From: Sporichthya polymorpha DSM 43042
GTDB taxonomy: Bacteria; Actinomycetota; Actinomycetes; Sporichthyales; Sporichthyaceae
Assembly: GCF_000384115.1 (NCBI RefSeq)
Contig: NZ_KB913029.1
Coordinates: 840,907-904,906 of the forward strand
Reading direction: 5' to 3'
Length of the DNA stretch: 64,000 nucleotides
Of this stretch, positions 40,778 through 50,341 are shown piece after piece (within the stretch, counting starts at the first letter, position 1; the number at the start of each line of letters is the position of its first letter). The notes beneath the pieces are model-generated. The model was not told the DNA's origin, searched no databases, and was given only the letters and a program-made list of their open reading frames with translations. The position numbers were made by a program, and so were the translations under genes.

Positions 40778-41296
40778 CTACGCCCAGGGGTCATGCGCGT
40801 TCGCGTCGAAGTCGTTCCCCCGCTCGCGGATCCTGCGCAGCAGCGCAGTCAGCGCGACAGCGGTGTCCCGGTCGACCCCGGGCAACGCGAAGTCCGCGGC
40901 GTTCAGCGCCGCGGTCGCCTTTTCGACCAGATCGCGGCCGTCGGGTGTGATGGCAGCGAGCACCCGGCGCCGGTCCTCCGGCGCCGAGCGGCGGCGCACC
41001 ATGCCGGCGCGCTCGAGTTTGTCCACGGTGTTGGTCACCGACGCCGGATGCACCATGAGGCGTTCACCGATCTTGCCCATGGGCAGTTCACCCTCACGGG
41101 TGAACGCCAGCAGGCGGAGCGCCTCGAACGAGGCGAAGGTCAGGCCGAACGGCTTGAGTGTCCGGTCGATCTCCCCGAGCAACAACTGCTGAACCCGCAT
41201 CACCGAGGTCACGGCCGCCATCTGGTCGGCGTGCTCCGGCCAGCGCATCAGCCACTGCCGATGCGCCTCGGCGATGGGGTCGAAGTCCAACGGCAC
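40778..41296 (-). CDS. MarR-family transcriptional regulator
   Basis: 172-residue winged-helix regulator with a typical MarR core: LTFASFEALRLLAFTREGELPMG, IGERLMVHPASVTNTVDKLERAGMV and RRSAPEDRRRVLAAITPDGRDLV. The start is GTG at 41296. It is divergent from the IcmF gene (51-base spacing), which it likely controls in response to an acyl-CoA or related ligand; ligand not deducible. Confidence 0.9.
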   Translation of the reverse strand: MPLDFDPIAEAHRQWLMRWPEHADQMAAVTSVMRVQQLLLGEIDRTLKPFGLTFASFEALRLLAFTREGELPMGKIGERLMVHPASVTNTVDKLERAGMVRRRSAPEDRRRVLAAITPDGRDLVEKATAALNAADFALPGVDRDTAVALTALLRRIRERGNDFDANAHDPWA

Positions 41297-41346
41297 GCGA
41301 ACAACCTAATTGCCCCCCGTCTGAGCACCAGTCAGGAGCGCCCCCG

Positions 41347-44300
41347 ATGACGGAACTTCACGTCCCGGCCAACCCGGTCCGGTTCGTCACTGCGGCCAGC
41401 CTGTTCGACGGACACGACGCGTCGATCAACATCATGCGGCGGATCCTCCAGGCCCAGGGTGCCGAGGTGATCCACCTCGGGCACAACCGCTCCGTCGACG
41501 AGGTCGTCACCGCCGCGATCCAGGAGGACGCGCAGGGCGTCGCGGTCAGCTCGTACCAGGGCGGCCACATCGAGTACTTCAGCTACCTGAAGGAACTGCT
41601 CGCCGAGCGCGGTGCCGGCCACGTGCAGGTCTACGGCGGCGGCGGGGGCGTCATCGTCGCCGAGGAGATCGCGCTGCTGCGCGAGCGGGGCGTCACGATC
41701 TTCTCGCCGGAGGACGGCCAGAAGCTCGGCCTCGCCGGGATGATCAACACGATGATCGCGACCTGCGACGTCGACCTGGCGGCCACTCCCCCGACCAGCG
41801 CGGACGCGCTGCTCGCGGGTGAGACCGCGACGCTGGCCCGCACGATCACCACGATCGAGGCCGGCAAGCTGCCGGCGGAGCTCGCGGCGGCCATCTCCTC
41901 GGCGGCGTCCGACCGCAGCGTCCCGGTTCTCGGCATCACCGGGACCGGTGGCTCCGGCAAGTCGTCGCTGACCGACGAGCTCGTGCACCGGCTGCGGCTG
42001 GACCAGCAGGACAAGCTGCGGATCGCCGTCATCGCCGTCGACCCGACGCGGCGCAAGGGTGGCGGCGCCCTGCTCGGTGACCGCATCCGCATGAACGGCC
42101 TCCACGGTTACAACCGGGACGGGGGCACCGGTCAGGGCAACGTCTACTTCCGGTCGCTCGCGACGCGCGGCGGGGGCTCGGAGGTCCCGAGCTGCCTGAC
42201 CGACGTCATTGCGGCCTGCAAGGCCGCGGGCTACGACCTGGTCATCGTCGAGACCCCCGGCATCGGCCAGGGCGACGACGCGATCGTGCCGTACGTCGAC
42301 CTCTCGCTGTACGTGATGACGCCGGAGTTCGGCGCCGCGTCGCAGCTGGAGAAGATCGGGATGCTCGACTTCGCCGACGTCGTCGCGATCAACAAGTTCG
42401 AGCGCCGCGGCGCCGAGGACGCGCTGCGCGACGTCGCCCGGCAGATCGCGCGCAACCAGGGCCTCATGTCCTCCGACTGGCAGAACATGCCGGTGTTCGG
42501 CACGAGCGCCGCCCGCTTCAACGACGACGGCGTCACCGCGCTGTACCAGCACCTCAAGGGCCTGCTCGGGGAGCGCGGCCTGCCGCTGGAGCCGGGCACG
42601 CTGCCCACCGTCGAGGTCAAGGCCTCCAGCCATCTCAAGACGATCATCCCGCCGAACCGCGTGCGGTACCTGGCCGAGATCGCCGAGACCGTGCGCGGCT
42701 ACCACGAGCAGACCCGCAAGGAGGTCGAGCTCGCGCGGCAACGTCAGCAGCTGCGCGCGACCAAGGACCTCGTCGCGACGCGCAACGGGGACACCGGCGT
42801 GCTCGAGGTGCTGCTCGACGAGACCGAGGCGGAGCTCAGCGAGGACAGCAAGGCGCTGCTCGCGTCCTGGCCGGCGACGGTCGAGGCCTACAGCGGCGAC
42901 GAGCACGTCGTGAAGATCCGCGACAAGGAGATCAAGAACCGGCTGTTCCGCGAGTCCCTGTCGGGCACGCGCATCCCGCGCGTCGCGCTTCCCCGCTACG
43001 GCGACGAGGGCGAGCTGCTCCGCTTCCTGCGCAGTGAAAACCTGCCGGGCGAGTTCCCGTACACCGCGGGCGTCTTCCCGTTCAAGCGCGAGGGTGAGGA
43101 CCCCGCGCGCATGTTCGCCGGTGAGGGCGACCCGTTCCGCACGAACCGGCGCTTCCACCTGCTGAGCAAGGGCCAGCCGGCCACGCGGCTCTCGACGGCG
43201 TTCGACTCGGTGACGCTGTACGGCCGCGACCCGGACGTCCGCCCCGACATCTACGGCAAGGTCGGCACGTCCGGCGTGTCGATCGCGACGCTGGAGGACA
43301 TGAAGGCGCTGTACGACGGCTTCGACCTGACCGCGCCGAACACCTCGGTGTCGATGACGATCAACGGCCCGGCGCCGACGATCCTCGCGTTCTTCCTCAA
43401 CACCGCGATCGACCGCGAGCTGGAGAAGAAGGCGGCCGAGCTCGGTCGCGAGCTGACCGAGGACGAGGCGGCCGAGGTCCGCGCGTGGACGCTGTCCACC
43501 GTCCGCGGCACGGTGCAGGCCGACATCCTCAAGGAGGACCAGGGCCAGAACACCTGCCTGTTCTCCACGGAGTTCTCGCTCAAGATGATGGGCGACATCC
43601 AGGAGTACTTCATCGCGAACAAGGTGCGGAACTTCTACTCGGTCTCCATCTCCGGCTACCACATCGCCGAGGCCGGGGCGAACCCGATCAGCCAGCTCGC
43701 GTTCACGCTCTCCAACGGCTTCACCTACGTCGAGAGCTACCTCGCGCGCGGCATGGACGTCGACGACTTCGCGCCGAACCTGTCGTTCTTCTTCTCGAAC
43801 GGCATGGACCCCGAGTACTCGGTGATCGGCCGCGTCGCCCGCCGGATCTGGGCGGTCGCGATGAAGGAGAAGTACGGCGCGAACGAGCGCTCGCAGAAGC
43901 TGAAGTACCACGTGCAGACGTCGGGCCGCTCCCTGCACGCGCAGGAGATGGACTTCAACGACATCCGCACGACGCTGCAGGCGCTGATCGCGCTCTACGA
44001 CAACTGCAACAGCCTCCACACCAACGCCTACGACGAGGCCGTCACGACCCCGTCGCCGGAGTCGGTGCGCCGGGCGCTCGCGATCCAGCTGATCATCAAT
44101 CAGGAGTGGGGTCTCGCGAAGAACGAGAACCCGCTGCAGGGGTCGTTCATCATCGACGAGCTCACCGATTTGGTCGAGGAGGCCGTGCTCCGCGAGTTCG
44201 AGCGCATCTCCGAGCGCGGCGGCGTCCTCGGCGCGATGGAGACCGGTTACCAGCGCGGCCGGATCCAGGACGAGTCGATGCTCTACGAGCAGCGCAAGCA

Positions 44301-44604
44301 CGACGGCTCGCTGCCGATCGTCGGCGTCAACACGTTCCTGCCGCCGGACGGCGAGCGGGCGCCGGTCAAGCTCGAGCTCGCCCGGGGCACCGAGGAGGAG
44401 AAGCAGTCCCAGCTTCACCGGGTCCGCGACTTCCAGTCCCGGAACGCCGAGGCGGGTCAGGTCGCCATTCGGCGACTGCAGGAAGCGGCGATCGCGGGCG
44501 AGAATGTCTTCGCCGTGCTCATGGACGCCGCTCGCGTTTGTTCTCTGGGCCAGATCACGGAAGCATTCTTCGAGGTCGGCGGTCAGTACCGGCGCAACGT
44601 CTGA
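41347..44604 (+). CDS. icmF: Fused isobutyryl-CoA mutase IcmF
   Basis: 1085-residue B12-dependent mutase with its own G-protein chaperone. Domain order: B12-binding (DGHDASINIMRRIL at 21-34, GxxG loop AVSSYQGGH), MeaB-like GTPase (Walker A GITGTGGSGKSS near residue 197, AVIAVDPTRRKGGGALLGDR), and the mutase barrel with large subunit signature (SISGYHIAEAGANPISQLAFTL, FFFSNGMDPEY). It interconverts isobutyryl-CoA and butyryl-CoA and related acyl-CoAs. ATG at 41347. Followed after about 25 bases by a hydroxyacyl-CoA dehydrogenase, then an acyl-CoA dehydrogenase, so products feed into butyryl-CoA oxidation. No B12 riboswitch fits in the 51-base leader. Confidence 0.96.
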   Translation: MTELHVPANPVRFVTAASLFDGHDASINIMRRILQAQGAEVIHLGHNRSVDEVVTAAIQEDAQGVAVSSYQGGHIEYFSYLKELLAERGAGHVQVYGGGGGVIVAEEIALLRERGVTIFSPEDGQKLGLAGMINTMIATCDVDLAATPPTSADALLAGETATLARTITTIEAGKLPAELAAAISSAASDRSVPVLGITGTGGSGKSSLTDELVHRLRLDQQDKLRIAVIAVDPTRRKGGGALLGDRIRMNGLHGYNRDGGTGQGNVYFRSLATRGGGSEVPSCLTDVIAACKAAGYDLVIVETPGIGQGDDAIVPYVDLSLYVMTPEFGAASQLEKIGMLDFADVVAINKFERRGAEDALRDVARQIARNQGLMSSDWQNMPVFGTSAARFNDDGVTALYQHLKGLLGERGLPLEPGTLPTVEVKASSHLKTIIPPNRVRYLAEIAETVRGYHEQTRKEVELARQRQQLRATKDLVATRNGDTGVLEVLLDETEAELSEDSKALLASWPATVEAYSGDEHVVKIRDKEIKNRLFRESLSGTRIPRVALPRYGDEGELLRFLRSENLPGEFPYTAGVFPFKREGEDPARMFAGEGDPFRTNRRFHLLSKGQPATRLSTAFDSVTLYGRDPDVRPDIYGKVGTSGVSIATLEDMKALYDGFDLTAPNTSVSMTINGPAPTILAFFLNTAIDRELEKKAAELGRELTEDEAAEVRAWTLSTVRGTVQADILKEDQGQNTCLFSTEFSLKMMGDIQEYFIANKVRNFYSVSISGYHIAEAGANPISQLAFTLSNGFTYVESYLARGMDVDDFAPNLSFFFSNGMDPEYSVIGRVARRIWAVAMKEKYGANERSQKLKYHVQTSGRSLHAQEMDFNDIRTTLQALIALYDNCNSLHTNAYDEAVTTPSPESVRRALAIQLIINQEWGLAKNENPLQGSFIIDELTDLVEEAVLREFERISERGGVLGAMETGYQRGRIQDESMLYEQRKHDGSLPIVGVNTFLPPDGERAPVKLELARGTEEEKQSQLHRVRDFQSRNAEAGQVAIRRLQEAAIAGENVFAVLMDAARVCSLGQITEAFFEVGGQYRRNV

Positions 44605-44629
44605 CGCACAAAGTGACAGGGGAGAACGA

Positions 44630-45490
44630 ATGAGCGAGATCCAGCGCGTCGGAGTGGTCGGGTCCGGGCTGATGGGCTCCGGCATCGCGGAGGTCTGCGC
44701 ACGTGCCGGCCTCAACGTGACGGTCACGGAGGTCAGTGCCGAGGCGCTGGCGGCCGGGCGCAAGCGCGTCGAGTCGTCGTTGAGCCGCGCTCTGCAGCGC
44801 GGGAAGCTCGACGAGGCCACCCACGCGGCGACGCTGGAGAGGCTCACGTTCACCACCGACATCGGTGAGTTCGCGGACGTGGACCTCTCGGTCGAGGCCG
44901 TCGCGGAGAACGAGCAGATCAAGCTCGACATCTTCAAGACGCTCGACAAGGTGATCACCTCGCCGGACGCGATCCTCGCGTCGAACACGTCGTCGATCCC
45001 GATCATGAAGCTCGGCATGGCGACCTCGCGGCCGGACAAGGTCGTCGGGATCCACTTCTTCAACCCGGTGCCCGTGCTCAAGCTCGTCGAGCTCGTCACC
45101 TCGCTGCTCACCTCGCCGGAGACCGCGGAGCGTTCGTCCGCGTTCGCGTCCGGGGTGCTCGGCAAGCACGTCATCCGCTCGCAGGACCGCGCCGGTTTCA
45201 TCGTCAACGCCCTGCTGGTGCCGTACATCCTCTCGGCGATCCGGATGATGGACTCCGGCTTCGCCTCGGCCGACGACATCGACAACGGGATGGTGCTCGG
45301 CTGTGCCCACCCGATGGGCCCGCTCGCCTTGGCGGACCTGATCGGTCTCGACACCATCAAGGCGATCGCCGACTCCATGTACGAGGAGTTCAAGGAGCCG
45401 CTGTACTTCGCCCCGCCGCTGCTCCTGCGCATGGTGGACGCGGGCCTGCTCGGCAAGAAGAGTGGGCGCGGGTTCCACGACTACCACTGA
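44630..45490 (+). CDS. 3-hydroxybutyryl-CoA dehydrogenase
   Basis: 286-residue NAD(P)-dependent 3-hydroxyacyl-CoA dehydrogenase. The N-terminal Rossmann loop is VGVVGSGLMGSGIAEVCARAG (residues 7-27), followed by the ASNTSSIPIMKL serine motif and HFFNPVPVLKLVELV. Single-domain length matches the Hbd/PaaH type and the ending is FHDYH. ATG at 44630 with a GGGGAG site. Middle gene of icmF-hbd-acd; oxidises (S)-3-hydroxybutyryl-CoA. Confidence 0.93.
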   Translation: MSEIQRVGVVGSGLMGSGIAEVCARAGLNVTVTEVSAEALAAGRKRVESSLSRALQRGKLDEATHAATLERLTFTTDIGEFADVDLSVEAVAENEQIKLDIFKTLDKVITSPDAILASNTSSIPIMKLGMATSRPDKVVGIHFFNPVPVLKLVELVTSLLTSPETAERSSAFASGVLGKHVIRSQDRAGFIVNALLVPYILSAIRMMDSGFASADDIDNGMVLGCAHPMGPLALADLIGLDTIKAIADSMYEEFKEPLYFAPPLLLRMVDAGLLGKKSGRGFHDYH

Positions 45491-45562
45491 GAACTGATCC
45501 CCCAGTCTCAGACCGCACAGACCTTCAGTTTCCGCCCGACTACACAGAGGGACGTCCCCAGC

Positions 45563-46735
45563 ATGGCCGGTTATCAAGGCAACAAGGACTTCGACGCCTG
45601 CACGCTGCCGAAGGACTACGAGGACCTGCGCCAGTCGGTGCGGTCGCTCGCGGAGGCGCAGATCGCCCCGCACGCGCACGACGTCGACGACCAGGGCCGC
45701 TTCCCGAAGGAGGCCCTGGACGCCCTGCGCCAGGCCGGCTTCGACGCGCCCCACGTCCCCGAGGAGTACGGCGGCCAGGGTGCCGACGCCCTCGCGACGG
45801 TGATCATCGTCGAGGAGGTCGCGCGCGTCTGCATGTCGTCGTCGCTGATCCCCGGCGTGAACAAGCTCGGCTCGCTGCCGCTGATCCTCTCCGGCTCCGA
45901 GGAGCTGAAGAGCAAGTACCTGACGAAGCTCGCGAACGGCGAGGGGATGTTCTCCTACTGCCTGTCCGAGCCCGAGGCTGGTTCGGACGCCGGCGGCATG
46001 AAGACCCGCGCGGTCGCCGACGGCGACGGCTGGATCCTCAACGGCAGCAAGTGCTGGATCACCAACGCGGGCGAGTCCGAGTTCTACACCGTCTTCGCGG
46101 TCACCGACCCGGAGAAGGGTTCGCGCGGGGGCATCAGCGCCTTCGTCGTCGAGAAGAACGACAACGGCGTCTCCTTCGGCGCCCCCGAGCGCAAGCTCGG
46201 CATCAAGGGTTCGCCGACCCGCACCGTCACCTTCGACGACGTGCGCATCCCGGGCGACCGGATCATCGGCGAGGTGGGCACCGGCTTCACCACCGCGATG
46301 CGGACGCTCGACCACACCCGCATCACGATCGGCGCGCAGGCGCTCGGTGTCGCGCAGGGCGCGCTCGACTTCGCCGCGGGGTACATGAAGGAGCGCCGGC
46401 AGTTCGGCAAGGCGATCGCCGAGTTCCAGGGCCTGCAGTTCATGGTCGCGGACATGGCGATGCAGATCGAGGCTGCGCGTCAGCTCGTCTACGCCGCCGC
46501 CGCGAAGTCCGAGCGCGAGGACAAGGACCTGACGTACTTCGGCGCCGCGGCCAAGGCCTACGCGTCCGACGTCGCCATGAAGGTCACCACCGACGCCGTC
46601 CAGCTGCTCGGCGGCTACGGCTACGTGAAGGACTACCCGGTCGAGCGCATGATGCGCGACGCCAAGATCACCCAGATCTACGAGGGCACCAACCAGGTCC
46701 AGCGCATCGTCATCGCGCGGTCCCTGCTGAAGTAG
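45563..46735 (+). CDS. Acyl-CoA dehydrogenase
   Basis: 390-residue flavoprotein dehydrogenase. Marks: YCLSEPEAGSDAGGMKTRA (FAD/acyl-CoA site), WITNAGESEFYTVFAV, KLGIKGSPTRTVTFDDVRIP, the catalytic base region LLGGYGYVKDYPVERMMRDAKITQIYEGTNQVQR with the C-terminal helices. The substrate is probably a short- or branched-chain acyl-CoA such as butyryl- or isobutyryl-CoA, judging by the icmF context. ATG at 45563 with GAGGGAC upstream. An intrinsic terminator follows the gene. Confidence 0.94.
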   Translation: MAGYQGNKDFDACTLPKDYEDLRQSVRSLAEAQIAPHAHDVDDQGRFPKEALDALRQAGFDAPHVPEEYGGQGADALATVIIVEEVARVCMSSSLIPGVNKLGSLPLILSGSEELKSKYLTKLANGEGMFSYCLSEPEAGSDAGGMKTRAVADGDGWILNGSKCWITNAGESEFYTVFAVTDPEKGSRGGISAFVVEKNDNGVSFGAPERKLGIKGSPTRTVTFDDVRIPGDRIIGEVGTGFTTAMRTLDHTRITIGAQALGVAQGALDFAAGYMKERRQFGKAIAEFQGLQFMVADMAMQIEAARQLVYAAAAKSEREDKDLTYFGAAAKAYASDVAMKVTTDAVQLLGGYGYVKDYPVERMMRDAKITQIYEGTNQVQRIVIARSLLK

Positions 46736-46767
46736 CTTGATCATTCAGGTTCGACTCAGCGCAACCA

Positions 46768-46810
46768 ACGAGCCCCCACGGTCACGGACCGTGGGGGCTC
46801 GTGTGTTTTT
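46768..46810 (+). terminator. Intrinsic terminator after the acyl-CoA dehydrogenase gene
   Basis: ACGAGCCCCCACGGTC-ACG-GACCGTGGGGGCTCGT forms a perfect 16-bp stem with a 3-base loop, followed by GTGTTTTT. Clear rho-independent terminator of the icmF operon. Confidence 0.92.
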
Positions 46811-46941
46811 CACGCACCGTCCGCAGGACCTTTGGGTTCCGCTTGGGCTTGGGCTTGCCCGGCACGGGTTACACACATGGGGCGGAATGTTCCTCATGTT
46901 CCGCTTGCCCACCTGCCGACACCACCATCGGAGACACCTCG

Positions 46942-47742
46942 ATGGCGAACGGGTCGCCGGACCCCGACGCGGCCAGGTCCCCGGACACCGATCTCGATCG
47001 GCTCCGACACCTGGCCTATGTCGCCTTGCCCCCCGCCCTGGGGCGGACGCGCCGAGCCCGGGTCGCCGACGACCTCGCGCGGCGCAATCTCGCCGACGGG
47101 GCGCGCTGGTCCACCGCGCGTGACCGCCTGATCCCCGAGGTGCTGCGGGTCAGTCCGCACCCGAGCGGAGCCGGTGCCCTCGCCGCGCGGGTGCGCCCCC
47201 GCGGTCCCGAGTCGCCGGCCGAGACCGCCCTCGCCGCGATGACGCCGGCGACGCGGGCCGCCTACGTGCTGACCCGGTTGGAGGGCGTCCGCGGCGAGCG
47301 GGCGGAGGCGCTGCTGCGGCAGGCCGGGGTCACCGATCCGCGCACCGCCGTCAGCATGGCCGAGCGCGCGGACCTGTCACCGGAGGACGTGCGGGCCGTC
47401 GTCGTCCCCGTCGTGACGTCCACCCGGCGACCGCGGATCATCGCGGCGGCCGCAGCCGCGCTCGTCGTGGGCGTCGCCGCGCCGGTGATCGCGGTGAGCA
47501 CAAGCGGCGGCAGCGACGACGCCCCCGAGCAGGTCTCCAACCAGGCCCCGGTGCAGCAGCAGCCGGACGCGGACGCGATCGCGAAGGCCGTCCAGCTCGA
47601 CCGGGACCTGCGCCGCATCCTCGACCGGCTCGACGACGAGCTGGCGCGCCCCGACCAGAACAAGGCGGAGATCCAACGGCTGCGCACCCTGCGCGCGGCC
47701 GTTCTGGCGGAACAGAAGCGACTCGGTGGGAGCACACCATGA
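46942..47742 (+). CDS. Single-pass membrane protein with sigma-region-4-like N-domain, copy 1
   Basis: 266 residues. The N-terminal 160 residues are helical and basic with a motif ALAAMTPATRAAYVLTRLEG ... RAEALLRQAG that resembles sigma-70 region 4 helix-turn-helix in spacing. A hydrophobic helix (AAAAALVVGVAAPVIAVS) at about 178-196 splits this from a charged, coiled-coil-like outer part of about 70 residues (DRDLRRILDRLDDELAR). Its paralogue at 52301-53137 shares layout and the phrase GVxDPRTAVS. ATG at 46942; stop overlaps the next gene's start by 4 bases (ATGA). The sigma-like reading is an inference. Confidence 0.65.
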   Translation: MANGSPDPDAARSPDTDLDRLRHLAYVALPPALGRTRRARVADDLARRNLADGARWSTARDRLIPEVLRVSPHPSGAGALAARVRPRGPESPAETALAAMTPATRAAYVLTRLEGVRGERAEALLRQAGVTDPRTAVSMAERADLSPEDVRAVVVPVVTSTRRPRIIAAAAAALVVGVAAPVIAVSTSGGSDDAPEQVSNQAPVQQQPDADAIAKAVQLDRDLRRILDRLDDELARPDQNKAEIQRLRTLRAAVLAEQKRLGGSTP

Positions 47743-49340
47743 GACGGCCGGTACCCCGAAGCCTGCGCGCCGCCCTTCCGGTGGCGGTCGCCGCCGCGCT
47801 GCTGGTGTCCGCGTGCGGCGGTGGCAGCAATTCGGGGGACGTCGCCGAGGCCGCCCCGGTCGGCGACACCCTCGCGAATCCGCAGGACTCCACCGACAGC
47901 ACCGCCGCGCTCGTCAAGGCGGTCGCGGACTACCTCGACGCCCAGGCCTCCAAGCGCGGCAAGGGCAGCCCCGAGGACGCGGCCACTCGAGCGCTGGCCG
48001 AGGCCGTCGCGCAGGCGCAGGCCGACGACCCCCTGCCGGCCGCTCCGGCCGCGACGCAGAAGGCGCCGGTCCAGCAGACCAAGAAGCAGGTCGAGTCGCT
48101 GCGCGCGGCGAACAGCTACGAGGGTGCGACGTCGGCGAAGGCGAACGCCCGCATCGCCGCGCAGAAGAACGGCATCACCGACGTCGGCGTCACGCAGGAC
48201 TCGATCAAGATGGGCACGGTGACCATGCACGGCATGGCGCTGGGCAACGTGCTCGCGACCCCGCTCGTCAACGGCGTCAAGGCGACGTTCGCGTCGATCA
48301 ACGACCGCGGCGGTGTGCTCGGCCGGCGGCTCTCGCTCGTCGACTGCGACGACGGTCCCGGTGAGGTCTCACGATCGAAGGCCTGCATCAAGAAGCTCGT
48401 GCAGCAGGACAAGGTCTTCGCGTTCCTCGGCTACTCGAGCTGGGCGTCCGCGTCGGTCCACTCGGACCTCGCGACCTACCGCATCCCGGCCATCGGCACC
48501 TGGGCCTACTCCCAGACCGAGTGGCAGGACTCGTACATGTTCCCCACGCACATGTCGATGATCCACGAGGCGATGGCCAACGCCCACTGGGTGAAGAACG
48601 TCATCAAGCCCAAGACGTACGGCCTCGTCTGCCTCGCGAGCCCGGAGATGCAGCTGGCGTGCCAGCAGGTGCAGCAGATCCTCGACGAGTCGGGCGCGGA
48701 CCTGGTCCGCAAGCTCGACGTCGCGATCTCCGAGACCTCGATGTCCGCGCAGATCCTCTCGATGCGCGCGGCGAACCCGGAGCACATCGTCCACTACGTC
48801 ATCAACCCGGCCACGATGGTGAAGTTCATGGTCGAGGCGGCGCAGCAGGGTTACTACCCGTCGAAGGGCATCTCGGGGAACCACCTCGCGGCCGAGGTGC
48901 TCGGCTCGCTGTTCGGGCAGCACCCCGTCGGCCGCTACTGGACGAACACGACCTACAAGCTGTGGGGCCCGGAGTTCATGGCGACCATGAACAAGTACGC
49001 CCGCGGCAACAAGGGCCTGAACCACCACATCGTGCAGTCCAGCTACGTCGGCGCGCTGGTGTTCGAGAAGGCGGCGAAGACCGTCGGCCCGAACCTGACG
49101 CGTGAGCGGCTGATGGCCCAACTCGCGAACGGCGACGTCTACACCGCCGACGCCTCGCTGGACCAGCGCTTCTCGTGGGCCCCGGCCGAGCGGTACGGCC
49201 AGAACTGGAATCCCGAGTACGGCCAGGGCCGCGAGTACATGTACAAGTACACCTCCACCAACACCGTCTCGAACCCGGACGGCACCCCGTCCGGGTTCGA
49301 ACCCGACCCCGACCAGTTCGTGATCTACACGAACAGGTAG
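47739..49340 (+). CDS. Branched-chain-type ABC substrate-binding lipoprotein (orphan), copy 2
   Basis: 533-residue lipoprotein with lipobox LVSAC, an alanine/glutamine-rich linker and a type 1 periplasmic binding domain. It is highly similar to the protein at 29233-30852 over the binding domain (shared blocks GTWAYSQTEWQD, MFPTHMSM, YKLWGPEFMATMN and GREYMYKY), but the linker has diverged. It is translationally coupled to the upstream membrane protein, unlike copy 1. No transport permease or ATPase gene adjoins it, so it may serve as a sensor or share a permease elsewhere. Confidence 0.85.
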   Translation: MRRPVPRSLRAALPVAVAAALLVSACGGGSNSGDVAEAAPVGDTLANPQDSTDSTAALVKAVADYLDAQASKRGKGSPEDAATRALAEAVAQAQADDPLPAAPAATQKAPVQQTKKQVESLRAANSYEGATSAKANARIAAQKNGITDVGVTQDSIKMGTVTMHGMALGNVLATPLVNGVKATFASINDRGGVLGRRLSLVDCDDGPGEVSRSKACIKKLVQQDKVFAFLGYSSWASASVHSDLATYRIPAIGTWAYSQTEWQDSYMFPTHMSMIHEAMANAHWVKNVIKPKTYGLVCLASPEMQLACQQVQQILDESGADLVRKLDVAISETSMSAQILSMRAANPEHIVHYVINPATMVKFMVEAAQQGYYPSKGISGNHLAAEVLGSLFGQHPVGRYWTNTTYKLWGPEFMATMNKYARGNKGLNHHIVQSSYVGALVFEKAAKTVGPNLTRERLMAQLANGDVYTADASLDQRFSWAPAERYGQNWNPEYGQGREYMYKYTSTNTVSNPDGTPSGFEPDPDQFVIYTNR

Positions 49341-49487
49341 GGGCGGCCCGTAGGCGTTGCCGCCGTTCTGAGGGCCCGTCAGCCAGACGGTCACCGACGG
49401 CGGAGGCAGCGGGGTTGGTGGGTGAACACCGCGCGAAGGCCCGGTTCCGGCGGACCGGGCCTTCGTCCGGTCCGGGGGTTGGCGGCG

Positions 49488-50339
49488 CTACCGCTCGTCG
49501 AGGAAGTTCTCGATGACCGGGGCGAGGTCGGCGGCCTCGGTCAGCAGCGCGAGGTGGCCGCCGCGATAGATGTGCAACCGGCCGTGGGGCAGGGCGGCGG
49601 ACATCAGGCGGGCGTTCGCCGTCGGGATGATCGGGTCGTCGTCGCCGGCCAGCACCAGTGTGGGCTGACGGACCATCCGCAACGCGGGCAGGCTCGCCCA
49701 ACCGGTGCCGGCGCCGAGCTGGTACAGGTAGCTGCGCACCGGCGTCGCGCTCGGGGCGCTGTGGAGCAGGTCGACGGTCCCCGCCGGGTCCCGGCGGGCC
49801 GTGCCGCCGTAGAGCTCACCGGCGATGCGCCGGGCGTACGCCGGGTTGCGGTGCCGGCGGGGCGTCGCCATGCGGGCGAGGGTGCGCGGGCTCGGCGGGA
49901 CGCACAGCCAGCCCGTCGCGGTCGCGACGAGGACGGCACGGTGGCACCGGCGCGGGTTCTGGAACGCGAACTGCTGCGCGAGCGCGCCGCCCCACGAGAT
50001 GCCGAGGACGTCGGTGCGGTCGTACCCGAGACGGTCCACGGCCAGCCGGAGGCAGCGCGCCATGGTGTGCAGGATGTACGGCGCCTTCGGCGGCGGGGAC
50101 GACCCGAGGCCGGGCGGGTTGACCGCGATCAGCGGCCGCTCCGGGTCGAGGTGCTCGACGAGCAGGTCGAACAGCGACGAGGACGTCCCGATCCCCGCGC
50201 ACAGCAACAGGGGCATCCGCCCCGGGGCGCCGGGCCAGTGACTGACCTCGAGCGGCCGGCCGACGTCGAGGACCTCGGTGCGGGCCTGACGGGCCGGCTC
50301 CCGCGGGGCGGGACCGGCGCTGGGCAGCGGTTGCGTCAC
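49488..50339 (-). CDS. Alpha/beta hydrolase, PHA depolymerase-like
   Basis: 283-residue alpha/beta hydrolase. The nucleophile elbow is GISWGG (Ser115), with oxyanion region GIGTSSSLFD, the acid in LAGDDDPIIP and the base in YRGGHLALLTEA. The pattern and its place 2 bases after the PHA synthase gene fit the poly(3-hydroxyalkanoate) depolymerase group, which degrades intracellular storage polymer. Substrate class is inferred from the neighbour. Confidence 0.82.
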   Translation of the reverse strand: MTQPLPSAGPAPREPARQARTEVLDVGRPLEVSHWPGAPGRMPLLLCAGIGTSSSLFDLLVEHLDPERPLIAVNPPGLGSSPPPKAPYILHTMARCLRLAVDRLGYDRTDVLGISWGGALAQQFAFQNPRRCHRAVLVATATGWLCVPPSPRTLARMATPRRHRNPAYARRIAGELYGGTARRDPAGTVDLLHSAPSATPVRSYLYQLGAGTGWASLPALRMVRQPTLVLAGDDDPIIPTANARLMSAALPHGRLHIYRGGHLALLTEAADLAPVIENFLDER

Positions 50340-50341
50340 GG

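Noticed and set aside
41297-41346. Cobalamin riboswitch before icmF
   Set aside because: The leader between the MarR and IcmF starts is 50 bases, too short for this aptamer, and no B12-box was seen.
41332-45456. Open frame of over 1300 codons antisense to icmF and the dehydrogenase genes
   Set aside because: Composition (Arg, Val, Leu, Asp, Gly runs) is that of a shadow frame and the sense strand has clear enzyme motifs throughout.
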